8,104 nucleotides of DNA from Caulobacteraceae bacterium UBA6225 (GCA_002441055.1 DJWR01000187.1:1-8104), one strand, 5' to 3'; shown: positions 1 to 6,902, counted from the first letter of the stretch. Made by a program: numbers and translations. The notes: generated by a model not told the origin, from the sequence alone.

Positions 1-1385
<1,385 letters not shown>

Positions 1386-1388
<3 letters not shown>

Positions 1389-1404
1389 GGCTGGCCCTGT
1401 TTTT
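1386..1404 (+). terminator. Weak intrinsic terminator candidate at the carB stop codon
   Basis: AGGG (1387-1390) pairs with CCCT (1395-1398) around a CTGG tetraloop, with one further T-G wobble pair, and is followed by five T residues (1400-1404). The stem is short and begins inside the stop codon, so termination may be partial. It is the only hairpin noticed here that is directly followed by a T run. Confidence 0.35.
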
Positions 1405-1440
1405 ATCGATTGCGTCAAAACTCACCTCTTTTTGCCGCAT

Positions 1441-1467
1441 TTGACAAAAACAGTGTTCGGTTAGCGT
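1441..1467 (+). promoter_or_regulatory. Possible promoter in the AT-rich gap after carB
   Basis: A perfect TTGACA (1441-1446) lies in an AT-rich patch (about 1399-1470) that stands out against the GC-rich surroundings. The best -10 is poor: TAGCGT at 1462-1467 with a 15-base spacer, matching three of six bases. A second box, TTGACGC at 1467-1473, fits the Caulobacter housekeeping -35 consensus (TTGACGS) exactly, but no GCTANAWC-like -10 was found at 10-14 bases. If a start site lies here, the small gene at 1664 would have a leader of nearly 200 bases. Confidence 0.3.
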
Positions 1468-1652
1468 TGACGCGGCTCCGAGTCAGGCGCAGGCTTTGGT
1501 CAGTCGCCTGGCTTAGACAGGCACGGGCGCTTACGGGCGGCCCAGTACAGACTATGCGGTCGCCCGCAATGCAGCGTCTCCCGTGACGCCTGTCGCAGTC
1601 CGGCGTCGAGCCCCGACCATTCGGCCGAGGCCCGCAACCCGAAGACTGTATA

Positions 1653-1657
1653 GGGAG
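1653..1657 (+). promoter_or_regulatory. Ribosome binding site fixing the start of the 56-residue ORF
   Basis: GGGAG lies six bases upstream of the ATG at 1664. The frame is open further upstream to an ATG at 1583, but that longer version adds 27 Arg/Pro-rich residues and has no comparable site, so 1664 is preferred. Confidence 0.6.
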
Positions 1658-1663
1658 CTCGCC

Positions 1664-1834
1664 ATGCATATGGATGAAGGCCACGACACCGCCCATCCGC
1701 CGCGGCGCCGCCATCTGCTGCAACGCTTTGAGGGCGCCACCGACCTGATGGTCGTCGCCCTGATCGTCCTGCTTGGGGGGGCCATGTTGTTTGGCCTGCT
1801 CACGGCCGGCGGCAGCCCGACCTACATGCAGTAG
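1664..1834 (+). CDS. Small single-pass membrane protein, 56 residues, function unknown
   Basis: I do not recognise this protein. Its N-terminal part (residues 1-28) is polar, with four histidines (2, 7, 11, 17) and an Arg triplet (14-16). Residues about 29-48 (MVVALIVLLGGAMLFGLLTAG) form one clear hydrophobic helix, followed by a short tail ending SPTYMQ. The Arg cluster before the helix favours a cytoplasmic N-terminus and an outside C-terminus by the positive-inside rule. No cleavable signal peptide is evident. Support for a real gene is the well-spaced GGGAG site, the clean amphipathic/hydrophobic layout and the strong hairpin just after its stop. It stands alone between carB and a dehydrogenase gene. 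A 155-residue open frame on the opposite strand (1415-1882) covers the same DNA but has no recognisable features. The gene is probably real and its role is unknown. Confidence 0.6.
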   Translation: MHMDEGHDTAHPPRRRHLLQRFEGATDLMVVALIVLLGGAMLFGLLTAGGSPTYMQ

Positions 1835-1851
1835 GCGCCAGCCGCGCCAGA

Positions 1852-1878
1852 GAAGCCTTGGCCCGCGGCTGAGGCTTC
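1852..1878 (+). terminator. Strong 12-bp stem-loop after the small membrane protein gene
   Basis: Bases 1852-1863 pair with 1867-1878 along the full 12 bases (two T-G wobbles in the middle) around a CGC triloop, starting 17 bases after the stop codon. No T tract follows; the downstream DNA is C-rich. It could be a terminator without a T run, or a 3'-end stabiliser. The pairing itself is plain from the sequence; the function is inferred. Confidence 0.5.
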
Positions 1879-1946
1879 CCACGCCCTCCCCCCTGGGCTA
1901 ACCCGTCCGCAAAGCGCATTCAGACGCACAGGGACGGAGAGCGATC

Positions 1947-2747
1947 ATGGTGGGACGGGTGGACGGCAAGGTGGCCCTGGTGACCGGGGCGGCCAGCGGT
2001 ATCGGGCGCGCCTGCGCCGAACGTCTGGCGGCCGAGGGCGCCAAGGTGGTCCTGACCGACCTCACTGACGAGGCCGGGGCTGCGGCGGCGGCGGACATCG
2101 CCAAGGGCGGCGGCCAGGCGAGCTATCTCCATCAGGACGTCACCGACGAGGACCAGTGGGTCCAGGTGATCGCCTCTGTGCGCAAGACATATGGCCGGCT
2201 GGACATCCTGGTCAACAATGCCGGCATCGGCCTGGGCGGTTCGGTGATCGACATGTCGCTGGCCGATTTCCGCAAGCAGATGGCGGTCAATGTGGAAGGC
2301 GTCTTCCTGGGCGTGAAACACGGCCTGCCCCTGATGCGCGAGAGCGGCGAAGGCGGCAGCATCATCAACATGTCGTCGGTGGCTGGGCTCAAGGGCGCCG
2401 CCACCCTGGCCGGTTATTGCGCCAGCAAGGGCGCCGTGCGGCTGTTCACCAAGTCGGTGGCCCTGGAATGCGCCGCAGCCGGCGACAAGGTGCGGGTGAA
2501 CTCCGTCCATCCGGGCATCATCGAGACTCCCATCTGGGATACGATCATCGGCACCGGCGGTCCTGGCGCCAACGCCGGCCCACAGCGGGCCGCCAGTCTG
2601 GACGCCATGGCCAGCGTCGCCACGCCGCTTGGCTTCAAGGGCGACCCATCCGACATCGCCGATGGCGTCCTCTGGCTGGCCAGCAGCGAGAGCCGCTACG
2701 TCACCGGCGCCGAACTGGTCATCGACGGCGGGCTTTCGGTTCGCTAA
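1947..2747 (+). CDS. NAD-type short-chain dehydrogenase/reductase, classical SDR, 266 residues
   Basis: This is a cytoplasmic oxidoreductase of the classical SDR family, interconverting an alcohol and a ketone with a nicotinamide cofactor. Visible landmarks are the cofactor loop TGAASGIG (13-20), Asp38 at the end of the second strand (typical of NAD rather than NADP preference), NNAG (90-93), and the catalytic tetrad Asn115, Ser144, Tyr157 and Lys161 in the usual spacing (YCASK). The PG motif followed by TPIWD (189-198) and the C-terminal YVTGAELVIDGG complete the fold. Length is standard. The ATG at 1947 has GGAG seven bases upstream. The loop at about 199-228 is Gly/Ala-rich and would line the substrate pocket. 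The substrate cannot be read from the sequence; hydroxysteroid, cyclic alcohol or 3-oxoacyl substrates are all possible. A P-loop kinase gene follows after 10 bases, so the two are probably cotranscribed. Confidence 0.93.
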   Translation: MVGRVDGKVALVTGAASGIGRACAERLAAEGAKVVLTDLTDEAGAAAAADIAKGGGQASYLHQDVTDEDQWVQVIASVRKTYGRLDILVNNAGIGLGGSVIDMSLADFRKQMAVNVEGVFLGVKHGLPLMRESGEGGSIINMSSVAGLKGAATLAGYCASKGAVRLFTKSVALECAAAGDKVRVNSVHPGIIETPIWDTIIGTGGPGANAGPQRAASLDAMASVATPLGFKGDPSDIADGVLWLASSESRYVTGAELVIDGGLSVR

Positions 2748-2757
2748 ACCCCGCGCC

Positions 2758-3258
2758 ATGACCGCCACGCTGCATGTGATCTTCGGGCCCCAGGGCGCCG
2801 GCAAGTCCACCTACGCCAGGGACCTCGCCCGGCGTCTGCCCGCCGTCGGTTTCGCCATCGACGACTGGATGGGCCGCCTGTTTGGTCCCGACATGCCCGA
2901 GCCCCTGGAGTTCCAGTGGATGATGGACCGGGTCGAGCGCTGCGAGGCGCAGATCTGGTCCACCGCCGCTGGCGTGCTGGCGACGGGAACCTCAGTGGTG
3001 ATGGACCTCGGCCTCATGCGGCGCAGCGACCGCCAGCGGGTCGCCCAGATCGCCGAGGCTGTCGAGATTCCGCTCCAGTTCCACTTCGTCACCGCCCCGG
3101 CTGAGGTGCGCCGCGAGCGCGTCCTCGGACGCCAGGAGGTCAGCGGCGAAGGCTTCCGTCTGTTGGTGACGCCGGAGATGTTCCACTTCACCGAGAAGGC
3201 CTATGAGGCGCCCGACGAGGCCGAACTTCGCGGTTGCGTCGTCAGCGAGAGCGTCTGA
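2758..3258 (+). CDS. P-loop ATP-binding kinase-like protein (AAA_33/zeta-like group), 166 residues
   Basis: This is a small P-loop NTPase resembling the phosphotransferase group that includes gluconate kinase, chloramphenicol phosphotransferase and zeta-toxin-like kinases. The Walker A motif GPQGAGKST is at residues 10-18. An acidic DDW (35-37) after the second strand is where related kinases bind substrate or metal. A VVMDLG strand (80-85) supplies another acidic residue. The Arg-rich helix RRERVLGRQ (118-126) resembles a lid with phosphate-contacting arginines. The frame is open upstream into the preceding gene, but the ATG at 2758 puts the Walker motif near the N-terminus as is usual. No good Shine-Dalgarno site precedes it, and with only 10 bases after the dehydrogenase stop, translational coupling is likely. 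No antitoxin-like partner is seen. The phosphate acceptor is unknown. Confidence 0.85.
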   Translation: MTATLHVIFGPQGAGKSTYARDLARRLPAVGFAIDDWMGRLFGPDMPEPLEFQWMMDRVERCEAQIWSTAAGVLATGTSVVMDLGLMRRSDRQRVAQIAEAVEIPLQFHFVTAPAEVRRERVLGRQEVSGEGFRLLVTPEMFHFTEKAYEAPDEAELRGCVVSESV

Positions 3259-3307
3259 CACCACAGGCTGGCTGGGCCGCGCGGGGCGTTGAACCCGCCG
3301 CCGCCCC

Positions 3308-3334
3308 TTGCGTTTCGCAGCGCACACTCATATC
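3308..3334 (+). promoter_or_regulatory. Possible greA promoter
   Basis: CTCATATC (3327-3334) matches the last five positions of the Caulobacter-type -10 (GCTANAWC). A weak TTGCGTT (3308-3314) lies 12 bases upstream. The rest of the 148-base gap before greA shows no convincing alternative. A start near 3341 would give a leader of about 65 bases. Confidence 0.3.
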
Positions 3335-3406
3335 GTCTCCCCCCCGGACGTTGGCGCCCGCGGCCGGAGAATTCCCTTAGGCGCACTACCCGAGTCCTCA
3401 TCCGCC

Positions 3407-3880
3407 ATGGAAAAAGTCCCGATGACCGCCGGGGGCTATCAGGCTCTCGACGAAGAACTGAAGCGTTTGAAGACGGTCGAGCGGCCGTCTGTGATCGCTG
3501 CGATCTCCGAGGCCCGTGAGCACGGCGACCTGTCGGAGAACGCCGAGTACCATGCCGCCAAGGAGCGGCAGGGCTGGATCGAAGGCCAGATCGCCGAGAT
3601 CGAGGACAAGCTCGCTCGCGCCCAGGTGATCGATGTCTCCAAGCTGTCCGGCAAGCAGGTGAAGTTCGGCGCCACGGTGTCTCTGGTGGACGAGGACACC
3701 GAGGAAGAGTCCCGCTATCAGATCGTCGGCGAGCACGAGGCCGACGTGAAGGCTGGCCGCATTTCGATCTCCTCCCCCATCGCCCGGGCCATTATCGGCA
3801 AGGAGATCGGCGACGTGGTCGAGGTGAACACCCCTGGGGGCGTGCGCTCCTATGAGGTTCTCAAGGTCGACTGGATCTGA
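3407..3880 (+). CDS. greA: Transcription elongation factor GreA, 157 residues
   Basis: GreA enters the secondary channel of RNA polymerase and stimulates cleavage of the 3' end of backtracked RNA, freeing stalled complexes. Residues 1-75 form the antiparallel coiled coil, with the tip motif GDLSENAEYHAAKERQ (40-55) containing Asp41 and Glu44, the residues that help hold catalytic Mg. Residues 80-157 form the globular FKBP-like domain (VKFGATVSLVD, ISISSPIARAIIGKEIGDVVEV, YEVLKVDWI). The length is the family's usual one. The start at 3407 gives MEKVPMT, which aligns with the E. coli MQAIPMT start; the frame extends further upstream, but without homology. No strong Shine-Dalgarno site precedes 3407, and the second Met (3422) is an alternative start. 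It is usually highly expressed and constitutive. A conserved ELM1-family gene follows after 65 bases. Confidence 0.97.
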   Translation: MEKVPMTAGGYQALDEELKRLKTVERPSVIAAISEAREHGDLSENAEYHAAKERQGWIEGQIAEIEDKLARAQVIDVSKLSGKQVKFGATVSLVDEDTEEESRYQIVGEHEADVKAGRISISSPIARAIIGKEIGDVVEVNTPGGVRSYEVLKVDWI

Positions 3881-3901
3881 GCGCGCCACGCCGGCGCCGC
3901 A

Positions 3902-3943
3902 ATGATCAGACATTCCCATGATCACAGCGCCGCCAGAGCGCTG
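3902..3943 (+). promoter_or_regulatory. Direct repeat and hairpin just upstream of the ELM1-family gene
   Basis: ATGATCA occurs twice, at 3902-3908 and 3918-3924 (16-base period). Because TGATCA is its own reverse complement, the two copies could pair in RNA with a 10-base loop. Immediately after, CAGCGC (3925-3930) pairs with GCGCTG (3938-3943), ending three bases before the ATG at 3946. The structure could limit ribosome access to the next gene or be a binding site. It is a pattern only, with no known motif matched. Confidence 0.35.
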
Positions 3944-3945
3944 GG

Positions 3946-4950
3946 ATGGACAGGCCTGTGACCACCTCCGCCGACACGCCGCTTCGGGTCTGGGTCGTTT
4001 CTGACGGCCGTTCGGGCATCGAAAACCAGGGCCTGGGCCTCGCCGAGGCCCTGTCGGCCCTGCGCCCCATCGACCTCAGCATCAAGCGGATCGGCTGGCG
4101 TGGCGGTCTGGGCGCCCTGCCCTGGTGGTTGAACATCGCCCCCCTGCCGGCCCTGACTCCGGGGTCCGACATCGCCCCGCCCTGGCCAGACATCTGGATC
4201 GCCGCGGGGCGCGCCACCCTGCCCCTGTCCCTTCGTATGCGACGGTGGAGCAAGGGGCGCACCCTTGTCGTCCAGCTCCAGGACCCGCGGGTGCCTTCCA
4301 GCGCCTTTGACCTGGTCATACCGCCCAAGCATGACCGCCTGCAGGGCGACAATGTGCTGCCTATCGTCGGCGCGCCGCACCGCGTCACGCCACAGCGGCT
4401 GGCGGCCGACTACGAACGCTTCCGCGACCAGCTCGAGTCCCTGCCGCACCCCCGGGTGGCGATCCTGATCGGCGGCAAGTCCAAGGCCTTCAACCTGTCG
4501 CCGGAACGGGCCGCGGCCATGGCCTATGAGATCGAACGTCCGGTCCTGCAGGAAGGCGGCTCGGTCCTGGTCACCTTCTCGCGACGGACCCCTGAGGACG
4601 CCAAGGCCCTGCTCACAGCCCGGCTACGCCATCTGCCGGGCATGATCTGGGATGGTCAGGGGGACAACCCCTACTTCGCCTTCCTGGCGGCGGCCGACTA
4701 TGTCCTGGTGACCGAAGAGTCCACCAACATGACCACCGAGGCGGCCTCCACGGGCAAGCCGGTGTTCATCCTGAAGATGGAGGGCGAAAGCCTGAAGTTC
4801 CGCCTCTATCACGAGGAGCTGGAGCGCCTGGGCGCCGCCCGTCCCTTTGGCGGCGCCTTCCACAGCTGGTCCTACGAGCCCCTGAACGAGACCAACCGGG
4901 CGGCGGCCGAGGTGCTGCGCCGCTATGACGCCCGGACTGGCGACAGCTAG
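3946..4950 (+). CDS. ELM1/DUF1022 family protein (bacterial homologue of plant mitochondrial fission ELM1), 334 residues
   Basis: This belongs to the ELM1 family (formerly DUF1022), named after a plant protein that recruits dynamin to mitochondria; the bacterial members have no settled function. Hallmarks are the opening SDGRSGIENQGLGLAEAL (19-36), VVQLQDPR (108-115), DLVIPPKHD (122-130), the second-half start VAILIGGKSKAF (171-182), VTFSRRTPED (209-218), and DNPYFAFLAAADYVLVTEESTNMTTEAASTGKPVFIL (240-276). The last segment, with its ESTNM-type loop followed by a Gly-Lys-Pro turn, resembles the nucleotide-sugar-binding half of GT-B glycosyltransferases. A transferase acting on a glycan or lipid is therefore plausible but not shown. 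No signal peptide or membrane helix is seen. The start is uncertain: ATG at 3946 has little Shine-Dalgarno support, and a GTG at 3958 lies four residues further in with purine-rich GGGATGGACAGG ahead of it. greA lies upstream and fbp follows after 54 bases. Confidence 0.88.
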   Translation: MDRPVTTSADTPLRVWVVSDGRSGIENQGLGLAEALSALRPIDLSIKRIGWRGGLGALPWWLNIAPLPALTPGSDIAPPWPDIWIAAGRATLPLSLRMRRWSKGRTLVVQLQDPRVPSSAFDLVIPPKHDRLQGDNVLPIVGAPHRVTPQRLAADYERFRDQLESLPHPRVAILIGGKSKAFNLSPERAAAMAYEIERPVLQEGGSVLVTFSRRTPEDAKALLTARLRHLPGMIWDGQGDNPYFAFLAAADYVLVTEESTNMTTEAASTGKPVFILKMEGESLKFRLYHEELERLGAARPFGGAFHSWSYEPLNETNRAAAEVLRRYDARTGDS

Positions 4951-4951
4951 A

Positions 4952-4964
4952 CAGGGCCGCCCTG
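4952..4964 (+). terminator. Short hairpin after the ELM1-family gene
   Basis: CAGGG (4952-4956) pairs with CCCTG (4960-4964) around a CCG triloop, starting two bases after the stop codon. There is no T tract. It is too small to be sure of termination; read-through into fbp is likely. Confidence 0.25.
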
Positions 4965-5004
4965 GCGCGATACCCGCCGGGGCCATTCAATCCCGAGGTG
5001 TGAC

Positions 5005-5997
5005 GTGAGCACGACCAACCTGGCCGCCTTCCTGTCCAAAGGCGCCGTCGATCCGCGCCTGGCTGAGCTGGTCCTCGCCGTGGCTGAGGGCTGCGTGGGG
5101 ATCAACGGCCATGTGCGCCGCGGCGCGCTGGGCCAGGCCATGGGCGCCCTGGGCAGCGAGAACGTCCAGGGCGAGGTGCAGCAGAAGCTCGACGTTCTCT
5201 CCAACGACCTGCTGCTGGAGGGCTGCGCCAAGGCCGCAGGCCTCTGCGCCATGGCGTCGGAGGAGATGGACACCATTCATCCCGTCCGTGAGGTGGGCGC
5301 CGAGGGCGGCTACCTCCTGCTGTTCGATCCCCTGGACGGGTCTAGCAATATCGCCGTCAACGTCTCCATCGGCACCATCTTTTCCATCCTGCCGACCCCA
5401 AAGGACAGCGCCGGCCGGGCCGTCACCGAGGCCGATTTCCTGCAGCCCGGCCGCCATCAGGTCGCCGCCGGCTATGTGGTCTATGGCCCCCAGACCCAGA
5501 TGGTCCTGACCCTCGGCGCCGGCGTTAGCGCCTTCACCCTCGATCCCGACAGCGGCGACTGGGTGATGACCGCCGCTGACATCCGCATTCCTGCCGAGAC
5601 CAAGGAATTCGCCATCAACACGGCCAACACCCGCCACTGGGCGGCGCCAGTCAGCCGCTATGTGGAGGAATGCCTGGCCGGCGTCGAAGGGCCCCGCGGC
5701 AAGGACTTTAACATGCGCTGGGTCGCCTCCATGGTGGCCGACGTCCACCGGGTGATGAGCCGCGGCGGGGTCTTCATGTACCCCTGGGACAAGCGCGAGC
5801 CCGACCGGCCGGGCAAGCTTCGCCTGATGTATGAGGCTAATCCCATGGCGCTCTTGGTGGAGCAAGCCGGCGGCGCGTCCTTCGATGGCCAGGGCGAGAC
5901 CCTCGACGCAGCCGTCACGGGCCTGCACCAGCGGGCCTCGGTCATGCTGGGCTCAGCCGCCGAGATCGCCCGCCTGCGCGACTACCACCACGCCTGA
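5005..5997 (+). CDS. fbp: Fructose-1,6-bisphosphatase class I, 330 residues, GTG start
   Basis: This hydrolyses fructose 1,6-bisphosphate to fructose 6-phosphate and phosphate, the committed step of gluconeogenesis, in the cytoplasm. Landmarks of the class I enzyme are KLDVLSND (61-68), ASEE with metal-binding Glu86/Glu87 (84-87), the signature FDPLDGSSN (107-115) with metal-binding Asp108 and Asp111, MRWVASMVADVHRVM (237-251), GGVFMYPWD (254-262), and KLRLMYEANPMALLVEQAGG (271-290), where Glu277 is the expected third metal ligand. Length is normal and no catalytic residue is missing. The start is GTG at 5005, with GAGG six bases upstream; no better ATG precedes it. It is 54 bases after the ELM1-family gene and may share its transcript. 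Two hairpins straddle or follow its stop codon. The assignment is firm. Confidence 0.97.
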   Translation: MSTTNLAAFLSKGAVDPRLAELVLAVAEGCVGINGHVRRGALGQAMGALGSENVQGEVQQKLDVLSNDLLLEGCAKAAGLCAMASEEMDTIHPVREVGAEGGYLLLFDPLDGSSNIAVNVSIGTIFSILPTPKDSAGRAVTEADFLQPGRHQVAAGYVVYGPQTQMVLTLGAGVSAFTLDPDSGDWVMTAADIRIPAETKEFAINTANTRHWAAPVSRYVEECLAGVEGPRGKDFNMRWVASMVADVHRVMSRGGVFMYPWDKREPDRPGKLRLMYEANPMALLVEQAGGASFDGQGETLDAAVTGLHQRASVMLGSAAEIARLRDYHHA

Positions 5998-6025
5998 CTG
6001 TGGCGTCAGGGCGACCGGGCGTCGC
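5991..6025 (+). terminator. Stem-loops at the fbp stop codon
   Basis: CCTGAC (5993-5998), which includes the stop codon, pairs with GTCAGG (6005-6010) around a six-base loop. Two more pairs form with a single bulged G at 6011 (5991-6013 overall). An overlapping alternative stem, GCGAC (6011-6015) with GTCGC (6021-6025), follows. There is no T tract, so any terminator role is inferred from position at the boundary between fbp and the next gene group. Confidence 0.4.
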
Positions 6026-6037
6026 AGGCCATTACGG

Positions 6038-6052
6038 TTAACAGTTGCTTAG
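6038..6052 (+). promoter_or_regulatory. CtrA-like site (TTAA-N7-TTAG) upstream of the dioxygenase gene
   Basis: TTAA at 6038-6041 and TTAG at 6049-6052 are separated by exactly seven bases, matching seven of eight positions of the CtrA recognition pattern TTAA-N7-TTAA known from Caulobacter. TTAA is rare in this GC-rich DNA. It lies 49 bases before the GTG at 6102, a promoter-like position, although no good -10 is seen downstream (only CCCTAGCC at 6061-6068). The match depends on the organism having CtrA. Confidence 0.35.
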
Positions 6053-6090
6053 AGGCGGGGCCCTAGCCTTGCCCGGACCGCACCTGCGCC

Positions 6091-6094
6091 GGAG
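6091..6094 (+). promoter_or_regulatory. Ribosome binding site fixing the GTG start at 6102
   Basis: GGAG lies seven bases upstream of GTG 6102. The frame stays open back to a TTG at 6045, but that extension (19 residues, Arg/Pro/Leu-rich) has no equivalent site and overlaps the CtrA-like element. Confidence 0.65.
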
Positions 6095-6101
6095 CCCTGC
6101 T

Positions 6102-6902
6102 GTGACCGCCCCGCCCCTAGTCCGAGAGCTGAAGGGCCTGCTGCCCGCGCCGCTCGTGGCGGAGGCGCTGGAGACCTTCATGGACATGTTGCGGGCCGCG
6201 GGCGCAAAGGCTGATCCAAAGGCCGATGTGGACGCCCTGGTCGACGCCCTGCGGGTCGCTGACCGTCCGGCCCTCGGCCAGGTCTATGACGCCATGCGCG
6301 AGACCGACGTCTTCCGCCGTATCGTCACCGCCGAGCCCCTGCGGGCCGCCGCCCAGGCCATGACCGGCGCGGCGCGTCTGCACAGCCCGTTTCAGCATGC
6401 GGTGTTCCGCATGGACCTGGCGGGTGAACCCTGGCGCGGCTTCGACTGGCACCAGGACTATCCCTACAACATGCTCTGCGACCGCTCCGTCACCGCCTGG
6501 ACGCCACTGACCCCCTCAGGCGCGATCAATGGCGGGGTGGACGTGGTCGAGACCGCCACACCCCACCTCTATCCGGTCGACGTCCGCCTCAAGCGCGACG
6601 CCGAAGGCCGGCCCCTGGGCGGGCGCGACGCCTTCATCGCCGCTGATTTCCACGCCGCCTTCGAGGCCCAGAGCCGCAAGCCTGAGCTGCAGCCCGGCGA
6701 CGTGCTGCTGTTCCACAACACCGTGCCCCACCGGTCGGGCTACAATCCGGGCCCACGTCACCGCTATTCCATCCAGGTCCGGTTCGGCGATCTGCTGGCG
6801 CCCGAGGTCATCGCGCGCGGCTGGCGCAACCGCCGGGCCGACGGGTTCGAGGCCTTCGCCGCCCTGCATCCGGACCTGATCGCCTCTGAGGAACGCCCAT
6901 GA
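6102..6902 (+). CDS. Phytanoyl-CoA dioxygenase (PhyH)-like Fe(II)/2-oxoglutarate oxygenase, 266 residues, GTG start
   Basis: The likely role is oxidation (often hydroxylation) of a small molecule using Fe(II), O2 and 2-oxoglutarate. The iron-binding triad is visible: His117 and Asp119 in FDWHQDYPYN (114-123) and distal His210 in HNTVPHRSGYN (205-215). Arg221, in RHRYSIQVRF, is placed to bind the 2-oxoglutarate carboxylate. LQPGDVLLFHN (196-206) is the usual strand before the distal His. The N-terminal 90 residues are helical-looking and lack recognised motifs. The substrate cannot be told: family members act on phytanoyl-CoA, ectoine, mitomycin-type compounds and sugar or lipid moieties. The start is GTG at 6102 with a good GGAG site. 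The stop overlaps the start of the methyltransferase gene by ATGA, so the two are translationally coupled and probably act on the same pathway. Confidence 0.85.
   Translation: MTAPPLVRELKGLLPAPLVAEALETFMDMLRAAGAKADPKADVDALVDALRVADRPALGQVYDAMRETDVFRRIVTAEPLRAAAQAMTGAARLHSPFQHAVFRMDLAGEPWRGFDWHQDYPYNMLCDRSVTAWTPLTPSGAINGGVDVVETATPHLYPVDVRLKRDAEGRPLGGRDAFIAADFHAAFEAQSRKPELQPGDVLLFHNTVPHRSGYNPGPRHRYSIQVRFGDLLAPEVIARGWRNRRADGFEAFAALHPDLIASEERP

Noticed and set aside
1415..1882. 155-residue open frame on the minus strand across the post-carB gap
   Set aside because: It has no recognisable motif, and its composition is Arg/Gly/Ala-rich as expected of antisense in GC-rich DNA. It covers the plus-strand small gene, which has a good ribosome site and a clear membrane helix.
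2629..2757. N-terminal extension of the P-loop kinase into the dehydrogenase gene
   Set aside because: It would place 43 Pro/Arg/Ala-rich residues before the Walker A and overlap conserved SDR codons; the ATG at 2758 fits the family.
1920..2810. 296-residue open frame antisense to the short-chain dehydrogenase
   Set aside because: The plus strand carries a complete SDR with all catalytic residues; the minus frame has no motif and overlaps the next gene as well.
2758..3258. Zeta-type toxin of a toxin-antitoxin pair
   Set aside because: No small antitoxin gene adjoins it; the upstream neighbour is a full-length metabolic dehydrogenase, so the kinase resemblance is only at the fold level.
3283..3307. 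GGGGCG/CGCCCC stem after the kinase gene as a terminator
   Set aside because: Only six pairs around a 13-base loop, with no T tract; likely chance in GC-rich DNA.
3308..3406. Longer GreA start at 3308
   Set aside because: The extra 33 residues have no counterpart in GreA; the start at 3407 gives the standard length and N-terminus.
4987..5928. 313-residue open frame antisense to fbp
   Set aside because: It is a shadow of the strongly identified fbp gene; long antisense frames are common in GC-rich coding DNA, and its sequence resembles no family.
6001..6101. Attachment site or mobile-element boundary between fbp and the oxygenase group
   Set aside because: No tRNA, integrase, transposase or matching direct repeats were seen; only the hairpins and the CtrA-like site were found.
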